Below, piece after piece: positions 48,091-61,415 of a stretch of DNA of 64,000 nt. The position numbers were made by a program, and so were the translations under genes. A model generated the notes under the pieces. The model searched no databases, was not told where the DNA came from, and saw nothing but the letters and a program-made list of their open reading frames with translations. Origin of the DNA: Pisaster brevispinus. Taxonomy: Eukaryota > Echinodermata > Asteroidea > Forcipulatida > Asteriidae. Within the stretch, counting starts at the first letter, position 1; each line of letters starts with the position of its first letter. The stretch is from NCBI GenBank assembly GCA_023634235.1, contig JAMKCF010000032.1:558001-622000 (forward strand), read 5' to 3'.

Positions 48091-50442
48091 TGAGTTTTTC
48101 GTCTTCTAATGAGACATAACACATACATCATTCTATTTCTACCACCATGGTTTCACTCATCAACCCATACATCATTGTCACAAGAGCCTCAGTACACTTT
48201 ATCATTGTGCATGTCATGTAGAGTGTCATTTTGCCCTGGCAAAAATGACAAAGGATATCATGATCATAGCAGAAGTCGGCCTTAATGCAAACCTTAGGCT
48301 GATAAGCAGTCCGAGATTAGACGTCAGTGCTTCTCCCATATTGAAAGAAAAGACGTTAAGCAAACCGCTGTCGAGGATGCAAGCTGACAATTTCGGGTGT
48401 GATTGGGTTTTTTTTCTTCTTCCCCCGATGAATAAACAGAGTGGCATTTACGTTTCATTAAAAAAAAAGAGCAATCGTCGCTGATGAAAAACATGTCATG
48501 TTTTCTCTTCATGAATTGCTGATGTACAAACAAGGAGAGCATAAAAGGCTGCCCGGTAATAAAATAGTAATGGAGGATTAATTGAAACCCTGCAGTAAAT
48601 TTTGTTGACACATTCTATATAATGGAGAAGAAACTTCGAGCATTTTATTTTCTGTTCCCTCAAATTTAGTTAGTCTTTAACACCTTAGTGTTTGTTTAAA
48701 AAAAAAGGGAAAAACGGTGTTTCACGTCCGTTTCAAAGTTGACATTTTAAAAGAGGTTTTTCAATCAAATAAAGAAACTTTTTTTTAAATAGTTTCTAAA
48801 TGCTTTCTGAAAGTGCGCAAAAACGAAAAGTATTGTAGTTGTTAAAAGCAAAAAAGATTGCAAGAGTATTATACCACTCGGAACAAAAACCGTTTAAACT
48901 TGAAAGGTAGGAATTCGACAAATAAAATCGCTTTTTGATCATGTACCGGTACCAAAACTTTAAGTCATCTAGCCTCTCGGCAAGTAATACTTAGTAACCA
49001 CACAGCACAAACTCGCATTAAAAAAACCTCCATTGCTAAATTTCGCGTTATTTACACAAAATATACTTTGGTTTTATAGGTAACAACAACATGGTCAATT
49101 TAATTCATATCTCAAATGAAGTTTAAGACTTGATCCAAATTTGTTTACCACTTTAGTTTGTTCCCCCATTGACCTTTTTTTGTTTTTGTTTTTCTTTTTT
49201 CGTGAAAGTAAGAACTTAACACGGCTAGGCAAGGGCAGCTTCAGTAGGCAGCAGCAAGCATTATCGAGCTTGATATTCGGTCCTTGCTATAATAAGTAAG
49301 TATTAGTATTGCGTACAATGGCTGACCTACAATGTAAATACTATTATCATTGTGGGATTTTCAGGCTAGGTCATGCGGAATGCTGAATTTTCTGCAGGCA
49401 AAAAAAAAAACCAACAACAACATAACTCAATAAACAGAATAAATAAATGGAAAACAGATTCATGTAGAAAGATTACAATGCCTGCACTGTGTTTACCACT
49501 TTTTCATGCTCAAAAACCATGAATAAAAATGCCAAGTTTATATAGGCAAAAATTATTCCCTTCGCATGACCCAATTTACCACAAATTGGTGTGAAAATGA
49601 CTAATTTGTAGAGTTTCTTTTTTTCTTTTTTCAAACATAAAAACTAATTTTGAATGAAAGTTACTTAGTCTGGAGTTTATGCAACTAAAATCACGTCTGA
49701 AGTCTCATCTTATTTACTTAAATTAACGTTTGAGATGTTGCTATAAAGACTTCAAAAACGTTGTATTTCCTGTCCGAATAGTACAACAGAAAAGCATTGA
49801 TTTCTTCATACTTCGTAGGAGAACATTTCCCGAGCTTCTCTTTAAAAAACCCCATTTATTATGACTATTCCGTCGACAGAAAAATCCTGGCCTTTCTGGT
49901 GGCAACGTTTGGATATGATCCTCGTTATTAGTTTTGCACGAATTTATACTATGGGGCAACGTAACAAAGTTCCATTGCAGACCAGCATCTCCCAAGTCAG
50001 TCAGTTAAAACAATCCTATATACCACCTTGCATATCAATTTCTGCAGGTCGGGAGGGTGCCCCCAACCGCCCCACCCCTTCCAGTCAGTCAATACATTGC
50101 TATACACAACCAAATGCCTGCACGTCCATGCAGGTACTCTCAACGCCCGTAGCCAGCACATACAGTCCGACACCCAGGCTACCACACTAGAAAGAAAAGG
50201 CCGAATGTTTTCCTTCAGAACAGCTTTAGATTAAGGGGGAATCTCAATGTCTAAAATGACAGGTCATGGTTTTTAACAGCAATTCCCTGCATAAAGCCAT
50301 ACATTACTTACGCTCACATAATATCTTGCTAACTCATTGATCTTAAAATAAACGAAACAAATCGATCTTTCTTTCCACTTTCCCTTGATTAATTTTATAT
50401 AGATGTGTTCTTCTTAATTGTTAAATTTATTGTTTTTGTTTA
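48091..50442. other. no gene recognised
   Basis: 2.35 kb. Overlapping frames at 48226-48611 and 49741-50234 lack recognisable domains. Several poly-A and poly-T runs. Confidence 0.4.
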
Positions 50443-50464
50443 TTTATTTTATTTTATTTAAATT

Positions 50465-50527
<63 letters not shown>

Positions 50528-50530
50528 TTT
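50443..50530 (+). repeat. (TTTA)n microsatellite
   Basis: About 20 units of TTTA, irregular at the left. It could be the A-rich tail of a SINE on the minus strand, but no tRNA-like head is recognised to its right. Confidence 0.9.
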
Positions 50531-51340
50531 TTGAGGGTTGGGGTTGGGGATTTCCACTTCCTTTCTTTACAATCCTTCTCTTCCAAGCAATCACTAATTT
50601 ATTTTAAGATTTTATTTTTCCACTCTACCGATCGGCAAATTTCAAATTACATGGAGGCGACAGTAAATGCCACTCACACTGAAAAAAAAAAATCCAACGA
50701 GAATTTAATTTTTTTAATTCATTTTCCGACGAAATGCGCGTTGCGTTGTACCGTGCTGAATTTATTTGTTTGATCGCTACAATAGTAAATGATACGCTTC
50801 CGAGGTACAGCTTTGTCTGTGAAAAGATCGCGTCTTGTGCGTTATTCCAACGTTTTGCGGAACGTTCGGATCCCCCGTAAGTTACTATTTTTAGTTGCGA
50901 AGAAAAAAAATCGAGCACATTAACGAGTGCCAACGTGAGAGTACGTCGTACAGTTGATAAAATAACCAAAAGTTGAGTTAATTTTTTTTTCCAAGACAAG
51001 TGCGCAGAGCTATTTATCTTAAGGAATTGAAACTACCGGTACTTCTTGAAGAAGCTTACCTTTTAGTTAGCTCTCCATTCTTCACAGAAGTCACAAGTAG
51101 TACTTGATAAAGATCATCCCGGAGACAAATTCAGGTGGTGTATATTTTTTTTACTGACACTGTTCTCTCCAACTCAGGAAACGTGTTCCCGGTATGTTCA
51201 CAGCACAAACCTCGTCACAAGGCGTCAACAAATTAAGGGTAGGCCTAGTTGTTATAATGCATCACATCGGTATTGCAGCAAGACGAAAAATCTATCGTTG
51301 GAATACTAAAAAATAGTTTGAACTCCGAGACAATCGCCCG
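50531..51340. other. no gene recognised
   Basis: Includes a 124-codon minus frame (50625-50999) without recognised homology. At 51230-51262 the words TTAAGGGTAGGCCTAG repeat the end of the 35.4-kb MITE copy, so a terminal scrap of that family is likely. Confidence 0.35.
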
Positions 51341-51600
51341 CGAAGACTTTCACACGAGTACCTCTCTCTCCCCGACGTCGCGGCGCAGTGTCCTCGCTGA
51401 GCAATTATGACCACCGGTCAGCCACGCGGGATTCTTTTAATGTGGAAGCTCGACGTCACGTGACTAAGGTTTACCTAGCCTTGAATGGCTGGCTGTGTTT
51501 GGGGGGAATTATAATAACATCGAGTCACGAACGTGTGCGCGAGGCGAGGGCGGAGACTTTACGTGGCTAGAGAGCGCAAGGGGAAAGAGAGAAAAAATAC
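51341..51600. promoter_or_regulatory. CpG-rich segment with a CLEAR-type E-box
   Basis: Locally dense in CpG (for example GACGTCGCGGCGCAG) against an AT-rich background. It holds GTCACGTGAC at 51455-51464, an exact match to the TFEB/CLEAR consensus, overlapping ACGTCA at 51453-51458. It resembles a promoter, but I cannot attach it to a gene; the 60-codon frame across it starts with GTG. Confidence 0.3.
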
Positions 51601-52914
51601 AAACACGAGGAAAGTTATGAACGAGCCGGGATTCGCTGATGCACAAACACACGTCGGATCGAAATCACTCTCTTTAATTACTACATCCTGAGCGATCAGC
51701 TTCAATGGCTCAAATAAAATAAAATATTGGGGGACAGGTTTGTATGAATGATCTTGACCGAAACGGATACTTCTTATGAAATTGTGTATTTGCAGTCACT
51801 TCGGCAGTAAAGTTATTTTGACTGCCCAACCGAGACTTTTCGTCGTGACTTTATTGTTTGCTTTGACTCGTAGCTTTTTGAATTATTACAGAAGGAAATC
51901 CATAAATAGTGTTATCGCCAGGTTTGGATGAAAAATCAATATCATAATATGAAAACAGAGTTTGGAAACGATACTTACAATCATCAGTGGTAACTGACGC
52001 AAATGGCAACCAGATTGCTCAATGCGTGATCCCGGCGGCAGTTGCAAGGTCATGTCCGAGGTAATGGCTCCGGGACATGGCTTCGGCATGGCTGCCCTCC
52101 AGAACGCCTATTCTTTAAAGTTGTCATTGTAGGTCATAACCGTAGCCAAAGTCGCTTGATTTGCGATGTGGCTTCACTAATTTTGAAAAGCGAGAATTAA
52201 GAACAAAAAATAAGATGTCACACGTGATCTTGAAATAGCCATTGGCTGTCGACTTGATAGTGGTAGTAGTAGTTGTTGTTGTCATTGTTGTTCTGTGTCA
52301 AAATTAACTTGCATTCGGTTTGTTTATTCTGAACTTGGCACTTAGCTTACAACAAACATTGGGGATAAACTGGCCCAGAAATGGATTTGTTCCCTGTGCT
52401 GTGATTTGGGTCAGTCTAGACCGGTTTTTAGTTTGAGTTCGGATAATTTTTAAAACAGACTGAAGATCTTGTCTTGTTTGACGAAGAAACGTTTGTCTGC
52501 CTTTACTGATTTATGAAGTCTAAAAAGTACTACTACAGGTGAAAACACCTACATATTTTTTATTGAAGCTTCTATCGTAAATTGGATTCAAATACCTAAA
52601 TATGTCGATTTATTTTAGGATTAACAAATGTTCAGCTATTCCAACACTGCCTTATCATTAATGCAATAATGATATCCAGATATCCAGATTTGACCGTGAA
52701 GAAGTCAATACGCGTAACGTTGTATTTAGGACCTCGACAAGCCTTAAGAATGTCACTGCGACTCCCCCGCAGTTCTGTTTAATACTAGACACAATTTGCA
52801 GTCAAGGCCAGCCCATTAATGAAGTAGTTCGCCACTAATACAGAAACCCCTTTTTGCTTTTAATAATTTCCCCAAGGTAGGCAATCCCTTTCTTTTAATT
52901 GCATTTACCCAACT
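51601..52914. other. no gene recognised
   Basis: Possible weak remnant of the GGGTCA family at about 52290-52450 (GGGTCAGTCTAGACCGG). No supported gene. Confidence 0.35.
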
Positions 52915-53160
52915 AATCGAGTACCGTTTTGATGGTACTAGCGCTCGTACTTGGTACTCATACTTGAGTACTACTGGAGTACTGCTCTGAAAGTACTCGT
53001 TCTTGTTACTCGACTACTACTCGGGTACCGCTGTAGTGGTACTCTTACTTGTACTTGTATTTGAATTCGAGTACTACTCGTATACTGTTTTAGTGGTACT
53101 CGTAATTGTACTCGGTATGCGAATTCGAGTACTACTTGTTTACCAATTTAGTGGTACATT
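52915..53160 (+). repeat. GTACTC-rich array with about 57-bp units
   Basis: Diverged tandem units align at offsets of 57-58 bp around TACTACTCG (53015, 53072) and GAGTACTAC (53069, 53127), with a more irregular unit before. The plus frame gives a 19-residue hydrophobic period (LLVLVFEFEYYS) because 57 is a multiple of three; there is no sign that it is a gene. Confidence 0.8.
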
Positions 53161-54239
53161 TTTTTTGGTTTATTTACAAACTTTAGAACCATGAGCTTTT
53201 AGATTCACCTTTTCAACTTAGTACCAAATCATTTTGTCTGTCTTTCTTAAACGAAAAACAATTTACAATTTGAATTTGTAAGGTATCCAAGAAGTGCGAG
53301 ATGGGAAAACAAACGGGACAATGTAGCATTTCAATTTAGTACTGATAATTGAGGCGAAATAGTTCTGTAAAGCAATCCTTAAGCAATAAAAAAATAGTTC
53401 AAAGGATATTCGGTCAATAGACGCTGGATGAACCAAAGCTGAGTTTGCATTTTTTATTATTTTTTACGTAGACTCTTTCTTCAGAAGATTTTGATCGTCT
53501 GAATGCCCCTAAGATGTGATGTTATTCTCTTAATAGGTTTTTCAGGGTATATACTCTTTATTTCGCTCGCATCACAGAGTCACAACAAAGATAACAATGA
53601 TTATAGTTATCCTCGCTCGATGCAACGACTACAAATAATTACAGAAAAAATCCAAAACAAGATCCAGTCAAATCGTCTGAAGGGGGCCCTTGGCAGCCAG
53701 GATGGATTTTTTTCCTGACAGTATTATTGACCACGCTCCAGGTGTTAAATCGAAGAACTTCTGCAAAAAAGATTGTTTACTTGATGAAGGGAGTAAACTT
53801 ACCCCTTTAGGAATTCAGAAATATATCAGGGGAAACAAGCGGGCAAAGACCTGAAGATTTCAGCTCGTAACAGAACTGAACCTTTGGGTTAAACATGTTA
53901 AAAATATACATTGAAATTGAAAATAGAAACAATACCTTAATTATCAGTGTATTAAGATAAGAGTTACGATTGAACCTTATAACACAAATTGTAGCATTGG
54001 TGTTGAATGTAATAATGCTGCATGTGGTTGAAGCTCAATAGCGACGTGACCGACTGAGAGCCTCATTTTGACGGGGCCTGTCATATCGGAGGGGAAGCAT
54101 CTCGACGGAGTGAACATTCAATTTTGAAACCTGGCCGTGCTTTACGACGATAACATCACAAGCTGACGTTACAGTATTAACTTTGCCAGTGGGGTGTAAA
54201 CAGTGAGCGAAACGTTGTTGTTTTGTTGTTGTTACTAAT
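53161..54239. other. no gene recognised
   Basis: AT-rich spacer with short frames only. Confidence 0.4.
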
Positions 54240-54310
54240 AACTAATAATAAAAAAAATAATAATAAAATAATAAAAATAAATAAATAAATAAATAAATAA
54301 AATTAATAAA
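54240..54310 (+). repeat. AAT/AAAT microsatellite
   Basis: AATAATAAA, then AAAT units over about 70 bp. Confidence 0.85.
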
Positions 54311-57300
54311 ATTAACAAATCACAAACTCACACCATTAGTTATGCAGGATAGGTTTTAAACATGGGGTGCCCCCATAAGGCCACATGGGTGTTGTACTGG
54401 GCTGTTGGGGTGTCGATTTCTTGGCCAATGGTTCAACCCAAGCAAAAAAGGGGGCGTTCACCAGGGTGTTTGGCTATAATTCCAAATTTGTGGATTTTTG
54501 AAAATGTTTGACCGAACCGAGAAGAAATAAGCAACTGTTGTTTACACAAACATAATTGTACGCCCCCGCTTTACATAATGTTTTAAAACAGGTGTTTCAT
54601 TTTATTGCTATGTGAGCTTCGGAGAGATATCATTCTTTTGGTCAGTTTGTTTCTTAAGACTGCAGGTCACACGTCAAAAATATATATTCCTGCTCTATCC
54701 TGTATTCTGCTGTAACACCCCAACTATATACTGTGTTTATTACTTTATTGGCTATATACTTTTGTCGAGAGTAATAATTGGATTCAGAAGTGCGACACCT
54801 TGGATGCATATTAGACACGTTTGTATCGTCTCTTTACCGAAGGGGACAATCACCCCCTCAGTCATTCTCTTTCCCAACAATTGGAACGAATTGATGCCCC
54901 CTATTTTCTTTTCTTTTTTCGCAAAATGAGGATCGGAAATAGTTGGCCGTGGGGACAGTTGGGAGGATATTGCCAGCACTGCAACAAGATGTACACTCTG
55001 CCCACCTGGTTAGATGCGCCAACGGCTCGGCCTAGCCCAATTTGTTCAACCGGGGAATATCTTAAACCAATACTGCACTTGTTTATAGTGGGGCCCCCAA
55101 GCAGATGTGCTTGCTATTCAAAAGGCCCTTAGCCTATAACATATCATCAGCCCAGGCTTTTAAACATACATTGAAGTAATGACTTTTTTGACAGAGGCTG
55201 GAAGATAGAAAAGTAAAACATAGAGAAAAAAGAAGAAGAGAAAAAGAAGAAAAACCAAAAAATAATGTTAAGCTGCAAGTAAAGCCAGTAGGTCACCCAG
55301 TTCGATCCGTATAACTACAAGTACAAGCTCACACAATGTGGAAAGTCTGTGAATTTCATTTGGAAGACGCCAAACCTGAATTTCATAAACCCAGCTTTTA
55401 CAAAGCTTGGTTAAAAGTAAAGAGAAAATCACCCAAACTGTTCACTTCAAACGTTTTCCCTTGTGACCACATTTAATAGTTCAGTCACAGTTTGATGGAG
55501 ATTTGCTAGCTACAGGTTTGGTTTTTTATTATCTCTATCATGGTTGGTTTACAGCTCAACACAACTGGCCTAAGGTTGGGAGTTGCAAAAGCCATTTACA
55601 TCAATTACTCACCCCGGCAGCGAGAATAACATGATTGGCGGACACCCTAAACGAGCTTCTCCGCCCGGATCAACAAGCCCAGGCATAAGCTAGCTTCACA
55701 TATGGCGCCAAGTTTAACGGACCTGGCGCCAAATTTATTTAACAAGGACGCTGTATTAATACGTGCGCATTTAGTAACCTTCGTCTATAAGAATAATCTT
55801 GGAACACCTTCGTGAACAAACCAGGACTTGTGTATCTCCGGTGTTCATTTTCATGAGAAACCAGTTCATCATGAGTTGTTGCAAATATATATATATATAT
55901 ATATTTTTTTTTTCTTCTTTTCTTAAAGCGGCCATGTTCTTTGGTCAACCGCTCCATGGCTAGGCACTTGATGACACCGTAGTGATTTGTATGACTTTTA
56001 ATAAATAAGCAAATAAATTGGAAAAAAGATCAACATCGGTGTAATTGAGATCAATACTGAAACTAATGAGAATCCATATTTTTTATCCTGTCGATTAACT
56101 ATAAAGAAGATCATTGTAACAACATAAAGTTCACGAGAATTGCATACATTGCTTAAACACAATATGTTGTTTTTTATGTAGCTATTTTTGTTCTTTCGTA
56201 ATCAATACACAAAAATGTTGCTTCAGTAAATGGCACCCTGGTTATAGTTTCCCACATGCAACTGCTTCACAAATAATTTCATATTTAGATAACAGGTACA
56301 TGTTTTCATATGAAACTTTATGCTTGTATGTGTGTTCCCGAAGTTCTTGTCAGGGGACAAACACTCGAGCTCTAGTTATTTTTATTTCTTTGTTAGTTTA
56401 GTTTTTTCTTTAAATTCTCCTTCATAAACACGCCTTGTGACCCAGACCCAACGAAGTCTAAGGCTGTATGTGGTTTTAGGTCATGCTTATCTAACAAAGA
56501 AGAAAATTCCCTCGCCAATTCGTAAATGAATGTTGGAAACTATTTTGAAAAAATTGATTGCATAGCAAGCCATAGCAAATTAAGAAGGTATATAATAAAC
56601 TACACACTGCCAATGCTATATCCTCCTCAAAGCAGATTGAGTGAGCTTCGAATCACGCATGTGACTAACAATAATGCAATTTTCCCCCTCTATTTAAAGG
56701 AAATAAACCTGCTTTAAAAACTGACGTTGGAGAAATTGGAATCACTTATTCTAGTATTGTGTGAACCTGCTCTTGTTCACGTCAAGCCTGTTTATGATTT
56801 GTGAGCAACCAGAATCGATTCAAATTTGTCTATGTTGGTTTTACTCAAAGGCGGCCCTTACGACACACACCTTGGAACCGAACGCTTCTCGACCATCTCT
56901 GGTCGAACAAGAAAATCGAGCATAAAATACAGGCCGCTATCAACGTTTCTCGTCTAAAAGGGAAAGCGGTGGTTTTATTGGTAACTTGATTTCACCCACT
57001 TCCGACGATAGCGAATTTAAATTGAAGCCTTCCCAAAGAATAACTTGTGATTATTTTGGACAGCTTTTTCAGCCTAAATTGGAAAAGTCCTCAAATATCA
57101 GGACTTCGAGTGTACCCACGTGCTCGTCCGCGGTGGAGTGCAATATTTGATGCAATGTGTTCCCGCACGCATGAGCTAACTTAATTCTATACAACTCATT
57201 GAATCCCTAAAATCGTTTCAATTTTTCGGAGTGAAATACAAGCAAAATTGTTGCCTGTTAGGAATCGCCCAAGAAAACCAAAACGTGCGTTGTCCTGATA

Positions 57301-57684
57301 TGGTTTTATTAAACTGAGATGGATCGGGTTTCTCGTACTTTCGTGCATTGCGTTGACCCCTAGAAGCGGCCATTTTGTAGGCTCTATGTGACGTATATTA
57401 TCCTTAGCGCTTAATACGTAGGCATTATACAATAAAAAGCTAGGCACGTATTGGCAAGGTAACGCAGGATAAACTTTGGCAAAACTAGGTCGGGCAAGTA
57501 TGTTTAGGTGAGACGGGAGTAGCTAGACACAGTTGAGAATAAAGCAAAAATGAAAACCGTACCGTAAGAAAGAGCAATTTATTTGGACTTGTGAAAATCA
57601 CAAAACACATCATACAAAGCAAAAATTATGTCGTTAGATTGATTCTTTCAGATACATATATATATGATAACATCAATTAAGGCG
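54311..57684. other. no gene recognised
   Basis: 3.4 kb. Overlapping frames at 54612-55132 without recognised domains; a purine tract near 55205-55260; a TA microsatellite at about 55886-55905. Two TGGCGCCA palindromes lie at 55703-55710 and 55724-55731. Confidence 0.4.
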
Positions 57685-57900
57685 ATATATAGGCAAGGCA
57701 AGGCGGTAATGGGCAAATCATGAAAAGAGGGCAAAGCAACTCATGTATACCAGGCAAACAAGGCATGGAAAGGCAAGGCGAGACAAGTTTTAACAAGGCA
57801 TTAGGGTAATTAAACTAGAAATGCAGGGCAACACTAGACAAAATATATCAATGCAATGTAAGGAGAAAAATTAAACAAAAGCAAGACGAGACAACATAGT
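57685..57900 (+). repeat. degenerate AGGCAAGGC-rich purine tract
   Basis: Irregular recurrence of GGCAAGGC, GGCAAACAAGGC, GGCAAGGCGAGAC and similar words on a purine-rich strand. No fixed period, so it is either an old minisatellite or low-complexity sequence. Confidence 0.45.
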
Positions 57901-60900
57901 GAGGCAGGACGAAGTAATATAAGAGACACAAAAGGGTAATGTAGACCCATTTTCATGGAAACAGGGCAGATTAGGCCATAACAATACTGAATTTTCAAGA
58001 ACGATCCTTGAAAACTAAAACTGTGATAAGGTGGGAGAACCATTCCTCGTGGGGTGATTGGTAACTCATCGACCACTGTTTCACTCAACAGTTAATCAAA
58101 GTAATACGTGTGGACTAATATCGTTTCAATCATCTTTGAAATGATAAGAGCAATTATGTGATCTTCTTGTTGGTTCCTGTACCACCTCCATGCACAGTCA
58201 TCGGCACTTTGTTCAACACTGTAAGTTATTATTCATTGCGGTTTGAAGAGCATGGTTCTCTTAGTATCTTGTCTTCCGAACGTGCATGGTTATTTATTGG
58301 CTTATATCATGCTCTAATGGACTCAATTTTCAAAAGCTTTTATGCAAAATTAATTGCTTTGCTGATTAGAAGCAACGACAATATAACAGCAGAATTAGTT
58401 CACCAGACAAGTTTACTGTGTGGGCTAAGTGCACTTTGACTGGTTACGGGTTCTTTTGCCAAATTGTGCTAAGCACCAATACATTTCCAAGTAAAACGTA
58501 CTGCTATGGGGCCGATTCTAACATACTTCTTTGCAGCTCTACCCAAGTCATATAAACAGAGCATTTACATTCTACCCGGCAGGGTATATTTCCATGGGAA
58601 CCAGACTATTTGCATACGTTTCATTTGATTCCGTGGGCTGGTGAGAAATGCGGGTCGTTTGTGCTATGACTTGAAGCTTTTGTCAGACTTGGGTGTTGGA
58701 AAGATAAATAATAGATCTGAAAGTGCTAGCATTACTATTTACAGCAACAAAAGTGTATATACCATGGGCGACTTCTAGCTTAGCTCAATTTCTCTCTACA
58801 AATAATCCTTTAGATCTTTATTTGATTTGACCAAAGGTGACTAGTTTGTTGTTCAAGTTTTGCCATCAGCTACACTACCAGGACATGTCACATCATGCGT
58901 CAAAATATTGACAGGCCTATCGTTTAGTCTAATTTTGTGTTTGACTGGCCCTTAGGTAGACAGAGGACAGAAGTGAAAGTTGTTTGGCCGTTTAAGTTGG
59001 AATGAATGTTTATACGCAGCGATATAATGGACGTTTTGTAGTATGACTACAGAATCTTCAAAATGGATACACCATGAAAATAGTGCATATAAAGTGTATT
59101 AGCTTGTCGATAGATACTATTTGAGTGATGTGATTAAAGGTGTTGTACAGTTGGTAGAGCTGACAAAATAGTTGCAGACAGTGTTCATGTTTAGTGTGAT
59201 CAAGCACATACATGAAACAACAAACACGTGAAAATTTCGGCTTAATCCATTCACGTGAGTCTGGAGAAAATAGTGAAAAACCATGAACAATTTTCAGCAT
59301 GTAAACACATTGTCCTCACTTTTGGTTGTAGCAACCGAAATCAGCTGCTGTTTTTTTAAAGGTTTTTCAGAGACAGTTTTCTCGAATATGACTTCATTTA
59401 GAGGAAAATATTTCACAGAAAAAATTAGTTCTAGATGAACTTCAAATCAGTAACTTTCAGAATAAAATTAAACAGTTGTTATCCTTATACCAATCCTGGA
59501 TAATACCTTTATTCCTCCAATGAGTGAAATGACTTCAACCTACCTAGAATCGTTGTGGGAGTTTCACGTTTTACTAAAATGCTATAATGTCTGAAATAGA
59601 TTCGCTATCATTAATCACAATTCCTTCTCCCGCTATAGAACGAGAAAACAACTTCCAAATACGACCTAAAATATATGCGGTTTCCTCGAAACCGAGAGCT
59701 AGTGTATTAGTAGACCGCAGCTTGGTCTTGTTCAACAATGTGTATAGGATTACAAGACCGGTTCAGCGTCTCTTCAGAAGTACTTGTTCGGGTCTATCTC
59801 AAATCTCTTCAAAAAGTCGAAAGTTTTATGAACCTTGCTAGAAGAACGATCAGAATCAGGTTCCATTAAAACGGATGATTTGGTGTAACGGACCTAAAAT
59901 TGTTCGTTGCAAGTACACATCCGAAAGCGTTCGATCCAGAAATTTAAACCCGGTTTTTAAAACATACCTGACGTTTGATATAGTTCCACATAGTGCTTCA
60001 GAAACAATAGACTTGCGATGGGCTGCTGTTTAAATGGTCTACTGTTTAATTCTACTTAGTTCCCTTTATGTATTGATATATCAACAAAGACCTTGTTTGT
60101 AAAAGTGCAGGACATGTACGTCGTGTATCGTATTTCTATTTACCCGAACCATGCACTAAACGATCTCAGGACTATATGAGGTTGATTTTATAAACACTTG
60201 TGTCACTTTTGGACCTTCTCCCTTTCCTTCTAAACACCGAACATTTCTGGTTGGTTACAGTTCCAAGTTGATATGGCCAACATGCGAGTCGATACAAAGA
60301 AGACCGTATAAAGGCGGGCTTGTAAACCAGGACAACCGTTTTTGACAAAGTGCAAGAATGTGGACTGAATGGGGTGAGATTTTGATGTTTTCCTTCGGAA
60401 GCTGCCTGATGTTCTCTTCCTTTAAACCAGTATTCAATTAAGGAGGTATAGTAATCAGTGACGCTACTTTGCAGGTTTTTTTTTGGCAAACTGCATGATT
60501 TCAATTTTTCTATCCTTCGGTTGAATCTGATATCCATTACGTGACATGCAAAACTTCCAGCTAGTGTTCAAACAATATTTATCGGTTACTGTTGTAAAAG
60601 TTTGTCCGGTGGTCATCCAAACTTTTACCGAATCGTTTTTGTCATTTTTCTGTCTTCATCCGAAGAAATTGATTTGCCAGATCACGCTCCTACGCAATGT
60701 GCATCTATTTCCATCATACTTTCACATCGTGCGCAAGAATTAAGTTTCCTTAAATACGTCCGTACCCCGAGGTTTTTGCGGGCAAAATTCACGGTTTTTG
60801 TGCGACACACTGAAAGTGAAAGCACTTTCTCTTGTCAAGCCCTTAACATACGTCTCTAAAAGGGACCCGATCAGACGTCGCATTATTTGGTTAAACCTCG

Positions 60901-61324
60901 AGGCAGGTCCCCAGGGACACGGGTTCTGTCTTGTTCTACTCTGCCAGAAAATTAATTTTTCAGCGGCGTAAAGCAGCTGTGAGAGCGTTTAGATTAGTTT
61001 GTTTTCTGATTAAAAACTATCGCCGTCCCCCGTGACGCGTCAAAATGAATGGTTTTTTACCACGGTGCCGCGGGGGACGTTGCTCCATAACTTCGTGGAG
61101 GTACCGATTGGAAATGTTAAAGCTATTGCATGCGCCTTCTCAGTTTCAGAATTAATACAACAAAGCATCATCTGTTTTGGCGAGGCCTGGATGCTAAGCC
61201 CGTTAAAAGATTGTCAGTACAAGGTTTGGGGGAGTTTTATGGGGTTAACCGAGTTATGTTTTCATGTTATTTCTAGTAAACCGTTACATGGGACTTATGT
61301 TTCAAACATAGCTTCGCATACCTT
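57901..61324. other. no gene recognised
   Basis: 3.4 kb with short frames, for example 58158-58439, 59587-59841 and 61032-61328, none of recognised family. Nothing repetitive stands out. Confidence 0.4.
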
Positions 61325-61331
61325 GTAGAAA

Positions 61332-61415
61332 GAAAAAAACGAGCACTTTGAGACGCCCTCAAGTGCGATAACGAGCTCTCAAAGAACTGGGTATTATTAG
61401 CAGTAAAGTATTAAA
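61332..61415 (+). mobile_element. SINE 3'-tail fragment
   Basis: ACGAGCACTTTGAGACGCCC followed by GATAACGAGCTCTCAAAG and a TATTATTAGC tail resembles the 3' end of the SINE at 34541 (AAGCGCTTTGAGACGCCC). No tRNA head is attached, as expected of a 5'-truncated copy. Confidence 0.5.

Noticed and set aside
50625..50999. 124-codon minus-strand frame
   Set aside because: No recognised domain, and its C-terminal half overlaps A/T-rich low-complexity sequence.
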